Shown: positions 17,298 to 27,000, counted from the first letter of the stretch. The stretch: DNA of 64,000 nucleotides from DRYS01 sp964491605 (GCA_964491605.1 CAZBGY010000006.1:1-64000); one strand, 5' to 3'. The notes: a model not told the origin generated them from the letters alone. A program made the numbers and translations.

Positions 17298-18531
17298 CCG
17301 TCACCTCAGCTTTCCTTTTCAGGAATTCTACTTCTGAATTTGTTAGCTCATAACTTTTTAGAATTTTAATACCATAGTCTGGATTACTTCTAAGTATGAA
17401 TAGTATATATGGGATTACATCGGATCTCACAGTCCTCCTAGATGTTAAGCATCTAGAAGCTATCTTAGAAGCTATAGACTCCATAATTTCCCTCTCCTCT
17501 CTGATCGATGAAAGGAATTTTATTCTTTCAGGGAAGTGAAACGGAGTCCATTTAGGTTTAGTAGCTTCTCTAGCTACAGCTACACCTCCGCTCATCATCT
17601 CGGTAGCGAAAGCTAGTAAATCCCACCTTTGAAATAGTTTAACCCTCGATCTAACCATATCAGCTCTAGCTAGATTCTCCATAGCTATAGCTAGATCCCG
17701 AGGATCTGTAAGCTGCGAAGGAGCGTTCTCATATATCCATTCAAAAATCATATCTGGATCCATATCTATAAGAGAGAGAGCACGTCTAGCGGTTGAGACT
17801 GTTTTAGCGTTGAATATCATCGATAGTACATCGAATATCGGCTCCATACGATTCCTGTATGGAAGCCACTTCACATCATCTATAGTTATCCTCTTCCTTC
17901 CTTGAGCCACTGTTTGAAGATCATTTATAGCCGATCTCAAATCCCCCTCAGATCTCTTAGCTATGAATTCTAAAGCCTCCTTATCGACTTCTATACCTTC
18001 CCTTTGACATATATCCCTAAGCTTCTTCACAACCTCCCATTGCTTAAGCCTCTTGAATTCTATCATAAGGCATACAGATCTTAAGGATGCAAGCTTAGGA
18101 TCCCATGCATCATTAGCTGTTAGGACTATAGGTTGACGGGACTTTTCTAAAACCTCCAATATAGCTTTCAACCCACCTCTATCCTCCTCGCTCATCCCAT
18201 CCACCTCATCCAACAGTATTATGCGCTTAGCTGTAACCCCCATCAAAGTGCCTTGAGACGCCGCTATGCCTACAATACGTTTTATGATAGTTTCACTTCT
18301 TTGATCGCTTGCGTTTAACTCGACTAGATCGTAGCCGTAGGTTCTCGCCGTAGCCTCTACGAGGCTGGTTTTACCCGTACCCGCTGGACCGTATAGGAGG
18401 GCAGCTTTATATGTCGGCTTTCCTTTAACCCAGCTTTCTATCCATTCGATAAACTTCTTCTTAGAATCTTCGTTACCTACGACTTCCTCTATTCTTTTCG
18501 GACGATACTTTATTATCCAAGGTATAGTCAA
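17254..18531 (-). CDS. rfcL: replication factor C large subunit
   Basis: The large subunit of the archaeal clamp loader, which with RfcS opens and loads PCNA. The 425-residue protein has IKYRPKRIEEVVG at the N-terminus, Walker A YGPAGTGKTSLVEA (about 45-58), Walker B ILLDEVDGMS, and LRSVCLMIEF at the SRC-motif position. The basic C-terminal tail (EAPRKRSRSTRS) replaces a classical PIP box, at least visually. It starts inside the last codons of rfcS (ATGA overlap) and its 3' end overlaps mfnB. Confidence 0.96.
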   Translation of the reverse strand: MTIPWIIKYRPKRIEEVVGNEDSKKKFIEWIESWVKGKPTYKAALLYGPAGTGKTSLVEATARTYGYDLVELNASDQRSETIIKRIVGIAASQGTLMGVTAKRIILLDEVDGMSEEDRGGLKAILEVLEKSRQPIVLTANDAWDPKLASLRSVCLMIEFKRLKQWEVVKKLRDICQREGIEVDKEALEFIAKRSEGDLRSAINDLQTVAQGRKRITIDDVKWLPYRNRMEPIFDVLSMIFNAKTVSTARRALSLIDMDPDMIFEWIYENAPSQLTDPRDLAIAMENLARADMVRSRVKLFQRWDLLAFATEMMSGGVAVAREATKPKWTPFHFPERIKFLSSIREEREIMESIASKIASRCLTSRRTVRSDVIPYILFILRSNPDYGIKILKSYELTNSEVEFLKRKAEVTVAEAPRKRSRSTRS

Positions 18532-19502
18532 CTCGAACCCCTACCGGCTAATACAAGTCTTGCTAGGAATGCTGAAATCTGAACTTCCTCATCTGCTCCT
18601 TGAGCTATCCTAAAATCTATTTCACCTAGATAGTTTATCAGTTCGATCTTCTGCTTCTCGCTTATATCTAGATCGAATATCCTAGAATGTATCCGTTTAA
18701 CTATATCGCTACCAGTATACCCCCTCTGGTATAGAAGCATCCTTAGTAGAGATCTACTCTTAGAGAATTCACCCTTAAGTGCGTAATCCATCATCTCCGC
18801 TACTTCTTTAGGGTGAACCCATCCAATTACGTCGTAAACTACGTCCGCGGTTATAGGTTTACCTAAGGAAGCTGCGGCTTGAAGCGTATTAACGGCTTTC
18901 CTAAGATCGCCCTCCGCTACCTCATATATAGCTTGCGCTCCATCCCTGGTAAGCTCAACCCCTTCAGCATCGCATATACGTCTAAGGTATATGTAGGTAT
19001 CTTCGAATGATAACGGTGTAAACCTGAATATAGCGGTTCTAGACTGTATAGGCTCTATAATCCTATTACTATAGTTGCAGCTAAGTATGAAGCGGCAGGT
19101 ATCGGTATATCTCTCCATAGTTCTTCTTAAAGCTTGCTGAGCATCGGCTGTAAGGTTATCGGCTTCATCGAGTACGAGTATCTTGAATGGTACATCCGTA
19201 AGCGTAGCAGATCTTGCAAAATTCTTAACTGTAGTCCTTATAACGTCTATACCACGCTCATCTGAAGCATTGAGTTCGAGAAAGTTTTCGCGATAACCCT
19301 CGCCAAAGAGGTCGTGTGCAAGACAATGAGCGGCTGTAGTTTTACCAGTACCAGGTGGACCTGCGAAAAGACAGTGAGGCATGGTCTTGGTTTCTACAAA
19401 CCTTTTAAGCCTTTCGACTATCTCCCTTTGATTAACTATTTCATCTAATGTTTTCGGGCGATACTTCTCAACCCAGAGCTCGAACTCTCTAGATAAACTC
19501 AT
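18528..19502 (-). CDS. rfcS: replication factor C small subunit
   Basis: A 324-residue AAA+ clamp-loader subunit with EKYRPKTLDEIVNQ (about 13-26), Walker A FAGPPGTGKTTAA (about 46-58), Walker B ILVLDEADNLTADAQ and a C-terminal collar domain. The SRC motif, which supplies the arginine finger in trans, reads SRT here (IIEPIQSRTAIFRF): the Arg is kept and the Cys changed. It is the first gene of the rfcS-rfcL-mfnB run. Confidence 0.96.
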   Translation of the reverse strand: MSLSREFELWVEKYRPKTLDEIVNQREIVERLKRFVETKTMPHCLFAGPPGTGKTTAAHCLAHDLFGEGYRENFLELNASDERGIDVIRTTVKNFARSATLTDVPFKILVLDEADNLTADAQQALRRTMERYTDTCRFILSCNYSNRIIEPIQSRTAIFRFTPLSFEDTYIYLRRICDAEGVELTRDGAQAIYEVAEGDLRKAVNTLQAAASLGKPITADVVYDVIGWVHPKEVAEMMDYALKGEFSKSRSLLRMLLYQRGYTGSDIVKRIHSRIFDLDISEKQKIELINYLGEIDFRIAQGADEEVQISAFLARLVLAGRGSS

Positions 19503-19628
19503 AGCCTGATAGACAGATGAATGTTCGGACGATATAAACTGTTAGCCGCTATATACGGAGTAAAAGTAACCTATTCAGTCGATTAGTTTTATCCATATTC
19601 AGGCTTAAACACGATCGGTATGTAAGGT

Positions 19629-21674
19629 TTAGAAGCGTTTCAAAAACGGTAGATAAGGAGATCTTCTCTTGTATAGGACTAAAATAGTCGTTAACGATGC
19701 GGCGGCTACAGCTGCCGTCACTATAGCTATGTATGGAAACCTATACTCAGATACGCTTACCCTAATCTTCTCTGTCTCGTAGATTAAATCTTGAGACGAA
19801 TAGCGAGCCCAGATATCCAGAGCCCCATTCTTAACAGCTTTGAAGCTGTAGGAGAATGTCCCATTACCTGTAACCTGGATTTCAGATATAGGTTCTCCAT
19901 CTACGATTAAAGTAATGTTCTCTCCCCTCAACCCTACCTTATGGATGCGAAGCACTCCAGTTATCTTGACTTCATCCCCTATACTTACATCATTCTTATC
20001 TGATTCTATCCTGAACTCTGGTTCGCCCCATATGATATCTATCGACCCAAAATTAGGTAGATAGGATAGGTATACCCAACATTCATCCAGAGATCTAGAT
20101 ATTCTAGGTTTCATATACACCTCGCCATCCGATGCGCATGCGATGATGCCGCCTATCAAGCTATTAGGTATGGATATATTAAATGCTTCGGTGCACCTTC
20201 CTGTACCTTTTAATGTTAGCGTCAAAGAATCGGATCGTAGGATTGGATCTGATAATAGTGTGGAGTTCGTGTAGATCTTTAGGATGTATAGTTTACCATC
20301 TAGTTTGCATCGAGATTCGTAGAATGTTAAATCCGATACACCAATAGTATTTTTAACCTTACGTAAAACAACTCTATCTATAGAGTCTAGGTTTCTAAAC
20401 ATCCATATAATTCGATGCTTACCCTCTATCTTCATAGGTTTACTAATGTTTTCAAACAGATCTGGCATTGATAATTCAACCATACTCGTAGAATTCGAAG
20501 AACCTTCTAGAGATAGTGTGAATTTATCCATAGGTATCTTACGAGAGAGATCGGAAACTATTCTTAGCATGTTGTATGGATCTATATCTGCAAGTTTTAC
20601 TCCAGAAATATATACATTTAATGTATTGTTCCATAAATTTAAATCTATATCTAAATTTTTAATAGATATTTTAGTAGGATATTTCAAAATCTTCAATAGG
20701 ATACTATATTCCTGTAAATCTCTGATTAAATAAGATGTAGCCCACATAATCTCCGTAGCATACCTATCTATATCTCCAGAGAAGTCGAGAATACCTGAAA
20801 CGTTTACCAAGCCATTCTCCGTCTTGCAATGGATCCATCCACTCGTTATCCATGCATACCTTAATTCAGATGCTTTATCGATAGTTTCGAAAAATAGTCG
20901 TAGAGCAGTATCCCAAGCGGCGGATCTACGTACTTGCATCCATCCTGGGTTATCGCATACTATTGGGAGCTCTATATCTGATTCGAGAAGTTTCCTAAGC
21001 CCTATTAAGCTACCTGAGAGTTTAGAGGAGAGGTAAAGGATGCATCTATCATGTTCTGTAGTATAATATTCGAGCTGTAATCCTAGCGATAGAGCCCCTT
21101 CAGATGATGCATCTATAAGCATCTTGAGTAGCCTCACTATAGTAGGTATGGTCCTTATAAATCCCTCCACTGTAGTTTGATTGATCCCCATCGACATATA
21201 GCTTAACGATATAGTGATATTGGATTCGACTTCTAGGAAGCGTGAAACTTTTATATATCTACCTTTACTTACAGACGTTAAGTTAAGCCCCTCAGCCCTA
21301 AACATAGATATGTTCGATGAAAATCCGATTTCGTCTCTACTCCCTTCGAATATCCAGTTTGAACTAAATGAGTAATTCATGATTGCTTCATAAACTTTAG
21401 AAATTAGAAGTGAAGCGTTAAACACATATTTATAGTGCTCTCTCTCAGCTTCCGCTCTAATTCTAAGCTTTAAAATATCTAATTCCTCTATATCTAGTTG
21501 AATACCTTCGGCTTTAAGCTTAACCCCTATCGATTCATCTGGGTAGAATCTAAGAGTTAGATCTCCTACGATATGCTCTGCATTACTGGATGCAGAATAG
21601 GGCGATTCAGATAGATATATGTAGCTAACGTATGGCAGGATTAGTATTATGACCAGCAATTTAGCCGTAATCAC
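19629..21674 (-). CDS. secreted/membrane-anchored surface protein, unknown function
   Basis: A 681-residue protein with an N-terminal hydrophobic signal segment (residues about 4-20) and a single C-terminal transmembrane helix (about 645-670) followed by a short basic tail. The large middle would therefore lie outside the cell. It is rich in Ser, Ile and Leu with several N-x-S/T sites, fitting a glycosylated exterior protein. A beta-sandwich-like segment at about 555-640 resembles an Ig-like repeat. I do not recognise the rest. Start is GTG; a TATA-like CTTAAAAT lies about 35 bases upstream, and a 12-bp palindrome CCCTTTAAAGGG sits at 21745-21756 further upstream. It could be an extracellular binding protein or S-layer-associated protein. 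Confidence 0.7.
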   Translation of the reverse strand: MITAKLLVIILILPYVSYIYLSESPYSASSNAEHIVGDLTLRFYPDESIGVKLKAEGIQLDIEELDILKLRIRAEAEREHYKYVFNASLLISKVYEAIMNYSFSSNWIFEGSRDEIGFSSNISMFRAEGLNLTSVSKGRYIKVSRFLEVESNITISLSYMSMGINQTTVEGFIRTIPTIVRLLKMLIDASSEGALSLGLQLEYYTTEHDRCILYLSSKLSGSLIGLRKLLESDIELPIVCDNPGWMQVRRSAAWDTALRLFFETIDKASELRYAWITSGWIHCKTENGLVNVSGILDFSGDIDRYATEIMWATSYLIRDLQEYSILLKILKYPTKISIKNLDIDLNLWNNTLNVYISGVKLADIDPYNMLRIVSDLSRKIPMDKFTLSLEGSSNSTSMVELSMPDLFENISKPMKIEGKHRIIWMFRNLDSIDRVVLRKVKNTIGVSDLTFYESRCKLDGKLYILKIYTNSTLLSDPILRSDSLTLTLKGTGRCTEAFNISIPNSLIGGIIACASDGEVYMKPRISRSLDECWVYLSYLPNFGSIDIIWGEPEFRIESDKNDVSIGDEVKITGVLRIHKVGLRGENITLIVDGEPISEIQVTGNGTFSYSFKAVKNGALDIWARYSSQDLIYETEKIRVSVSEYRFPYIAIVTAAVAAASLTTILVLYKRRSPYLPFLKRF

Positions 21675-21805
21675 GGTTAATTCTCATACTTCTATACTAC
21701 GCGTAGATTTTAAGCTTGTAGAACTATGCCGATGTTAGAAAACTCCCTTTAAAGGGTTGGGAAATATCCATAAATATGCGAATTCCAGTAGACGGTGAAT
21801 CCTCA

Positions 21806-24097
21806 CTACCATACATCTACCTGACTAAAGAATATGCGTCTAGACTCTAACGTTCTAGATGATCCTACTATTTCGAATTCACCAGTTAGCCGTATATCTT
21901 CAGAAGAGCTGCCAACCATCACGGTGTATACTCCAGGTTCTACCGTAAGCTTCATGTGACGGTCATAGAATGCAAGCTGTTCAGCCCAAAGTTTAAATCT
22001 GATAGTTTTAACTTCGCTTGGAGCGATTGAAACCCTTTTAAATCCCCTAAGCTCCTTAATAGGTCTCGCTACGGATGAAACTTCTTTACGTATATATAGC
22101 TGAACTACCTCATCACCTGAACGACTACCTACATTCTCTACCTTAAACTTCACTTCTACATGTCCGTTGGGTTGAATCCTAGATGGTGATATCTCTAAAT
22201 CTCTATAGTTAAAATTAGTATAGCTTAAGCCATGGCCGAATGGGTAAAGGGGTTTAGCATCCATAGATACATAGCTTCTAAACGATGAGGGTCTTCTAGA
22301 ATAATGTACAGGTATCTGACCTGTATCCTTCGGTATCGATATCGGAAGTCTACCGGCAGGGTTATAGTATCCGAAAAGTATGTCCGCTATAGCATTACCC
22401 CCTTCTTCCCCTGGAAACCATGCCTCGATTATAGCTTGGCATTTACCTGCTATGCGGTCAAGTATAAGCGGTCTACCATTAACTAGGACTAATACCAGAG
22501 GTTTACCCGTACGGTATAATACTTCTACAAACTCTTCTTGTACGCCTGGAAGCTTTAGGCTCACCCTATCGTTCCCCTCACCTGATAGGCCTGAACCGAA
22601 GAGTCCTGAAACTTCGCCTAATACCGCTACCACTATATCCGATTTCTCAGCTAAAGTTACAGCTTCATCGAACCCCTCCGTAGATTCACTTGATATATCA
22701 CATCCCATAGCGTAGCTTATATTGCATGAGGGTGGCGCTCTATTCCTCAACCCCTCAAGTACGCTCACTATACGTACAGCATCTATCGGTGCACGTGTAT
22801 GCACCGTATAGCTGTAATCCCCTAGAAGGCATCGAGTCGAAGCTGCGTTCGGACCTACCACAGCTATAGATTTGACAGAGCTAGATATCGGTAAAATTCC
22901 ATCGTTCTTGAGAAGGATTATAGATTCCCTAGCCGATTGGAGAGCTAACATTCGGTTATCCTCTGTATCGAATAGAGATGGAGCCTTCTCTACATCCACA
23001 TATGGATTTTCGAATAGCCCTAGAAGGAATTTCACTCGTAGAATCCTTGAAACGGCTATATCTATCAGCTTCTCAGATATAAGACCTTCGCGTACCGCTT
23101 GCAGTAACGGATCGCCATAGCATAATCTATCTGGGAGCTCTACATCTATCCCAGCTTCCAACGCTTGGATAGCAGCATCCTTCTCATCTAAAGCTACCAT
23201 ATGAAATGTTTTAAGCATTCTTATGGCCCCGTAATCAGATACGACGTATCCTTGAAATCCCCATTCACCTCTCAGTATATCCGTAAGTAGTTCTCGTGAA
23301 GCCGCGCAGGGTATGCCATCTATATCATGATACGCATTCATAAGTGATAATGCTCCAGCTTCTTTGATAGCAGCTTCAAACGGAAACATGTAAATCTCGC
23401 GAAGCTCTCTAAGAGAGACATGCACCGGAGCACAGTTTCTACCTCCCTCAGGTATTCCGTGAGCTACGAAATGTTTAGGTGTAGCTACGACTCCATATCT
23501 AAGATCGCAACCTTGTAATCCGCGTACATAGGCTACACCTATGCATGCGGTAAGATATGGATCCTCACCATAAGTCTCCTCTGTTCTACCCCACCTTGGA
23601 TCCCTAGCTATATCTAGTACAGGAGCTAAACCCTGATGAGCCCCTACAGCTCTCATCTGCATCCTTATAACTTCAGCTACTCTCTGCACAAGCTCTGGAT
23701 TCCATGTGCTAGCAAGGTTTATGGATTGCGGGAAGCTTGTAGCGTTAACAGCCATAAAACCTGCAAGGCATTCCTCATGTATTATAGCTGGTATACCGAG
23801 TCTAGTCTCTTCTCTAAGAAACCTCTGTATGGCGTTCGCTAACTCAGCAGATTCTCGGGGTGTTAAGCCTATCCTACTGCCTGAAACCCTAGTTATCTGT
23901 CCAGCGCCATGCTTAATCAGCTCTTTAGCCTTCTCTACGGAGAATCTTCTTCCATCGATTAGCTTAGAGACCTCTATAGAGGATAGCTGAGCAACCTTCT
24001 CTTCCAATGTCATCCTGGATAATAGATCCTTAACTCTAACTTCTACTGGTCGGCTCGAATCTAAGTACGGAGGTTTAGAAGCGTGTTGAGATGACAT
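21806..24097 (-). CDS. glycoside hydrolase family 3 beta-glucosidase/beta-xylosidase
   Basis: A 763-residue GH3 enzyme hydrolysing beta-linked glucosides or xylosides with retention. The (beta/alpha)8 domain holds DPRWGRTEETYGEDP (about 166-180), PKHFVAHG (about 207-214) and the nucleophile Asp288 in VVSDYGAIRM. The GH3-C domain follows, and a fibronectin-III-like C-terminal domain lies at about 640-740. There is no signal peptide, so it should act on imported oligosaccharides. The domain set is complete for the family. It pairs functionally with the GH42 and GH29 enzymes about 7-10 kb away. Confidence 0.95.
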   Translation of the reverse strand: MSSQHASKPPYLDSSRPVEVRVKDLLSRMTLEEKVAQLSSIEVSKLIDGRRFSVEKAKELIKHGAGQITRVSGSRIGLTPRESAELANAIQRFLREETRLGIPAIIHEECLAGFMAVNATSFPQSINLASTWNPELVQRVAEVIRMQMRAVGAHQGLAPVLDIARDPRWGRTEETYGEDPYLTACIGVAYVRGLQGCDLRYGVVATPKHFVAHGIPEGGRNCAPVHVSLRELREIYMFPFEAAIKEAGALSLMNAYHDIDGIPCAASRELLTDILRGEWGFQGYVVSDYGAIRMLKTFHMVALDEKDAAIQALEAGIDVELPDRLCYGDPLLQAVREGLISEKLIDIAVSRILRVKFLLGLFENPYVDVEKAPSLFDTEDNRMLALQSARESIILLKNDGILPISSSVKSIAVVGPNAASTRCLLGDYSYTVHTRAPIDAVRIVSVLEGLRNRAPPSCNISYAMGCDISSESTEGFDEAVTLAEKSDIVVAVLGEVSGLFGSGLSGEGNDRVSLKLPGVQEEFVEVLYRTGKPLVLVLVNGRPLILDRIAGKCQAIIEAWFPGEEGGNAIADILFGYYNPAGRLPISIPKDTGQIPVHYSRRPSSFRSYVSMDAKPLYPFGHGLSYTNFNYRDLEISPSRIQPNGHVEVKFKVENVGSRSGDEVVQLYIRKEVSSVARPIKELRGFKRVSIAPSEVKTIRFKLWAEQLAFYDRHMKLTVEPGVYTVMVGSSSEDIRLTGEFEIVGSSRTLESRRIFFSQVDVW

Positions 24098-24163
24098 ATA
24101 TAAGTATGACTTGTGGTATACTATATAAAATTTCGTCGCTAGTTAAGAATGATGACTTAGAGG

Positions 24164-24505
24164 TTGAAGGAGATGAACTGTATAGAAGAATCCGTTGAAG
24201 CCCATGGTCGGAAGTATACGTTAGTCTATCTTAAACTCGAGAATTCTATTATACTCGTATTCAGTGAAGGAGATCCTAAGCTTGGAACCATAGCTGTGGC
24301 TACTAGTAGAGAGTTATCCTCGGTAATCCTCGGAGGTAAAAGTATCATGCTCGCTAAATCCATGGCATCCTATGCAGCTTATAGATTCGAGACACCGATA
24401 CTTCTCTCTACGAATATATCTGGGGAGATTGATGAGATGCAGGTTTTCGATGCATTCCTGAAGCTTCTCGATAAGATTAGTATGAGACAAGCTCAGAAAG
24501 TGTAG
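24164..24505 (+). CDS. PAC3/PAC4-like small protein (proteasome assembly chaperone fold, tentative)
   Basis: The 113-residue product has the strand-helix pattern seen in eukaryotic PAC4: a hydrophobic strand (SIILVFSEGDP), then LGTIAVATSRELSSVILGG, a helix (MLAKSMASYAAYRF), a strand (PILLSTNI) and a C-terminal helix. The IAVATSR...L segment and the closing strand-helix resemble PAC4 by eye. This is inference and no search was possible. Start is TTG 24164, or ATG 24173. Its 3' end overlaps the convergent HD-domain gene by 29 bases. A PAC2-family gene lies 3 kb downstream. Confidence 0.5.
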   Translation: MKEMNCIEESVEAHGRKYTLVYLKLENSIILVFSEGDPKLGTIAVATSRELSSVILGGKSIMLAKSMASYAAYRFETPILLSTNISGEIDEMQVFDAFLKLLDKISMRQAQKV

Positions 24506-25748
24506 GACTTCCCAGAATTTTCTTCGACGCTTCGAATACTTTATCCCTAGCTTCTTTATACGTGTATACTCTAACTATATTCATGAAGGATTTAAATACT
24601 GAAACTAGCTGTGAAGCCTCAGCTAGCCTATACCTGCTTATAGTTCCATCTAACCCCACTCTAAACACCGGAATTTGATACGCCTCAACATCCATCATAT
24701 GAGCATACGGTACCGATGGAAGAGAAGGAGCATCGACAAATACCATAGATTGCTCCACACCTGCTGTAGACGCTATTTCAGATTCAATCCTCCTCCTAAC
24801 CGATTCGTTAGCTAAAAGGGAGACGAGAAGCCTATCTTCTATAAAGTAGAGGCGTTCATAAGCGCACTTTAAGAGCCTACGAGATGCTATATCCCTAATA
24901 AGCTTTGAAGCTTCTTCATGCTCAAGTAGAAGAGACCACATCGTATAATCATCTAAAGCTATATATTCACCTATGTTTCTAAAGAACGGAGTCTTCATAT
25001 CTTCTGCGGCTATCTCTATAGCTTTACCCAGCATTATCTGGACTGCTCTAGATACCTTATGATAATATATCGTTCTGAAAGATTGGATGCGAGCTAGTAA
25101 AAACGATTCTAGTGTAGGTAGAGCGGTATAGTCTACGGCGAGCTCCCCGTCGATAACCCCGAACGTATATATCAACCTATAGATATCTATCGATCCGTAT
25201 CCAGCACCTGTATGATAGGAATCTCTTACGAGAAAATCCAGTTTATCGACGTCTACTGTTCCATGGATAACTTGATTCATGTATGCAGGAGCCTTACTGC
25301 ATCTACCTACTGCGAGCATTCCTATTTCCTCTGGATTAAATCCGTAATCCTTTATGATATCAGCTACCGATGTATTCTTAACAACCTCTATAGTCATATC
25401 CTCATGCGTTTTACCTAAGAATCTGTAGAGTAGAGGTTCGAACACATGAGAGAATGGACCGTGACCTAGATCGTGTAGTAGACCTGCTAACCTAAGCTTA
25501 GCTATATCATCCTCTGAGAGTTGTACAGGTAGGTTTTGAGCCGCTAAACCTGCGAGATGCATCACACCTAGCGAATGTTCGAACCTGGTGTGATTAGCGG
25601 CAGGGTATACATACTCTGCTCCGCATAGCTGTTTAATACGTCTAAGTCTCTGAACAGCCTCCTGGTCTATGATATCTCTCTCAAATTCTGTAACCTTTAT
25701 GTATCCGTAGATAGGATCTTTTATGAACCCCCAATACCGATTGTACAA
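24477..25748 (-). CDS. HD-domain phosphohydrolase (SAMHD1/dGTPase-like)
   Basis: A 423-residue HD-superfamily enzyme. Metal ligands are visible in RFEHSLGVMHLAG (His), LLHDLGHGPFSHVFE (His-Asp) and the late Asp in DVDKLDFLVRDSYHTG. This spacing matches the COG1078 group, which includes SAMHD1 and dNTP triphosphohydrolases, so nucleotide-pool control is likely, though substrates differ between members. Length is normal for the group. It is divergent from the thymidylate-kinase-like gene 80 bases away, which fits a nucleotide theme. Confidence 0.9.
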   Translation of the reverse strand: MYNRYWGFIKDPIYGYIKVTEFERDIIDQEAVQRLRRIKQLCGAEYVYPAANHTRFEHSLGVMHLAGLAAQNLPVQLSEDDIAKLRLAGLLHDLGHGPFSHVFEPLLYRFLGKTHEDMTIEVVKNTSVADIIKDYGFNPEEIGMLAVGRCSKAPAYMNQVIHGTVDVDKLDFLVRDSYHTGAGYGSIDIYRLIYTFGVIDGELAVDYTALPTLESFLLARIQSFRTIYYHKVSRAVQIMLGKAIEIAAEDMKTPFFRNIGEYIALDDYTMWSLLLEHEEASKLIRDIASRRLLKCAYERLYFIEDRLLVSLLANESVRRRIESEIASTAGVEQSMVFVDAPSLPSVPYAHMMDVEAYQIPVFRVGLDGTISRYRLAEASQLVSVFKSFMNIVRVYTYKEARDKVFEASKKILGSPTLSELVSY

Positions 25749-25828
25749 GGTTTAAGCACCCAGCTTCTCTTCTTAACCGATATATTCATCTGGATATATG
25801 TCTTATAAATGGGTTAAGGTGTAGGTAT

Positions 25829-26671
25829 GTGAACGTGGATGCTACTAGAATTAATGAAGTACTGTTTGGATTAGAGCAGATAGTATCGAGATACGATGTA
25901 TCTACGATAGAAATTATGAGTGAACTTAGACAGATTTGCAGAGGGTTGCATCCAATTCTATGTAGATGTATATACGCATCTGTTAGAGAACTGCTTGCAC
26001 CGAAACCGAGAATGTATGAAGGCTTATTCATAACAGTATCCGGGATAGATAAAGCTGGCAAAGAGACTCAATGTTTTAATCCAGATAAGCTAGAAGGCGT
26101 GGTATCAATACAGAGTTTATTGAAAGCTTATGGTTATCGCGTATATGCTATAAGCCTGCCGAGTTACGATAGTCTCCTAGGGTCGCTTGTAGGGGCATAC
26201 CTAGGTAGAAGCGATATTAGGTATAAGATAACGATAACGGGGAAGATCGACGATGATCTCGCTTGGATCCTGTGGAGTTTAGATAGAGGTCAGTATGCAG
26301 GGAAGATTTCAAACTGGCTTAAAGATAGGAAGGTAGCTATCCTAACTAAAAGATGGACTGAAAGTAATCTAGCTTATCAGGCTGCGAAAGGTGTAGATCC
26401 ATCTAGAATATTACGATTCGAAAGAAATATTCCTCAACCGAGTTTAACTCTAATTATAGATATACCAGTCGAAGAAGTGCTGCGTAGAGCTAGTAAGCCT
26501 GATCTATACGAACAGAGTAGAGAGTATCTCGAAGAGGTTCGTAGGATGTATTTTAAGCTTGTTGAAAGCGGTTTGATAGGGGCCGCCGTGATTGTTAACG
26601 GTTTAGGTAGACCGGAAGATGTTAATCGAAGGTTAAGAGCGATAATTAGTCATGTAATAGGCAGAAAGTAG
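25829..26671 (+). CDS. thymidylate-kinase-like P-loop protein with N-terminal extension
   Basis: The C-terminal 215 residues resemble dTMP kinase. A P-loop GIDKAGKETQ lies at 72-81, and residues YAISLPSY, a DR segment in LDRGQYAG, a lid-like DRKVAILTKRWTESN and YEQSREYLEEVRRMYFKL follow. Two features are unusual. The Walker A Ser/Thr after Lys78 is Glu79, with Thr80 next. An extra 60-65-residue helical region precedes the kinase domain (family length is about 200, here 280). Start is GTG. The gene may be a real kinase using Thr80 or a diverged regulatory paralogue; sequence alone cannot decide. Confidence 0.7.
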   Translation: MNVDATRINEVLFGLEQIVSRYDVSTIEIMSELRQICRGLHPILCRCIYASVRELLAPKPRMYEGLFITVSGIDKAGKETQCFNPDKLEGVVSIQSLLKAYGYRVYAISLPSYDSLLGSLVGAYLGRSDIRYKITITGKIDDDLAWILWSLDRGQYAGKISNWLKDRKVAILTKRWTESNLAYQAAKGVDPSRILRFERNIPQPSLTLIIDIPVEEVLRRASKPDLYEQSREYLEEVRRMYFKLVESGLIGAAVIVNGLGRPEDVNRRLRAIISHVIGRK

Positions 26672-26684
26672 CTCCTAGAAAATC

Positions 26685-26692
26685 CTTATATC
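26685..26692 (+). promoter_or_regulatory. TATA-like element of the eL44 gene
   Basis: CTTATATC lies 30 bases before the ATG at 26722. The expected start of transcription falls near 26712, after the alternative upstream ATG at 26710, so it supports 26722 as the translation start. Confidence 0.4.
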
Positions 26693-26721
26693 CTTCTCCA
26701 ATCCTTTCTATGGAGAGAGGT

Positions 26722-27000
26722 ATGCAGGTACCTGCGTCTATCAATACCTACTGTCCGAGGTGCAAGAAAAAGACAGAGCATAAAGTATCGATATATAGGC
26801 GTGGAAGAGAGAGTGCTCTTAGGAAAGGTGCTAGGCATCATGAATGGCAGTTGCACGGATATGGGGGACAGAAATTCCCGGAGCAAAGAAAGCATGCTAA
26901 AACCACCAAGAAACAAGTAATATTACTAAGCTGTGTTAATTGCGGTTATACGCTTCACCGTTTAGGGGTGAGGCTTAGTAAAATCGAGATTAAACATTAA
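26722..27000 (+). CDS. rpl44e: ribosomal protein eL44 (L44e)
   Basis: A large-subunit zinc ribosomal protein. The sequence opens MQVPASINTYCPRC and ends with a CVNC pair, giving the family's two CxxC zinc knuckles, and has the conserved HEWQLHGYGGQKFP core. Length (92) is standard. I chose ATG 26722 over ATG 26710 because it gives the usual N-terminus and is preceded by GAGAGG at 26712-26717. In many archaea eS27 follows directly. Here the next reading frame is instead a broken Lrp-type gene. Confidence 0.95.
   Translation: MQVPASINTYCPRCKKKTEHKVSIYRRGRESALRKGARHHEWQLHGYGGQKFPEQRKHAKTTKKQVILLSCVNCGYTLHRLGVRLSKIEIKH

Noticed and set aside
21745..21756. CCCTTTAAAGGG palindrome between GH3 and the surface protein gene
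   Set aside because: Single 12-bp palindrome with no second copy in its vicinity; noted as context only.
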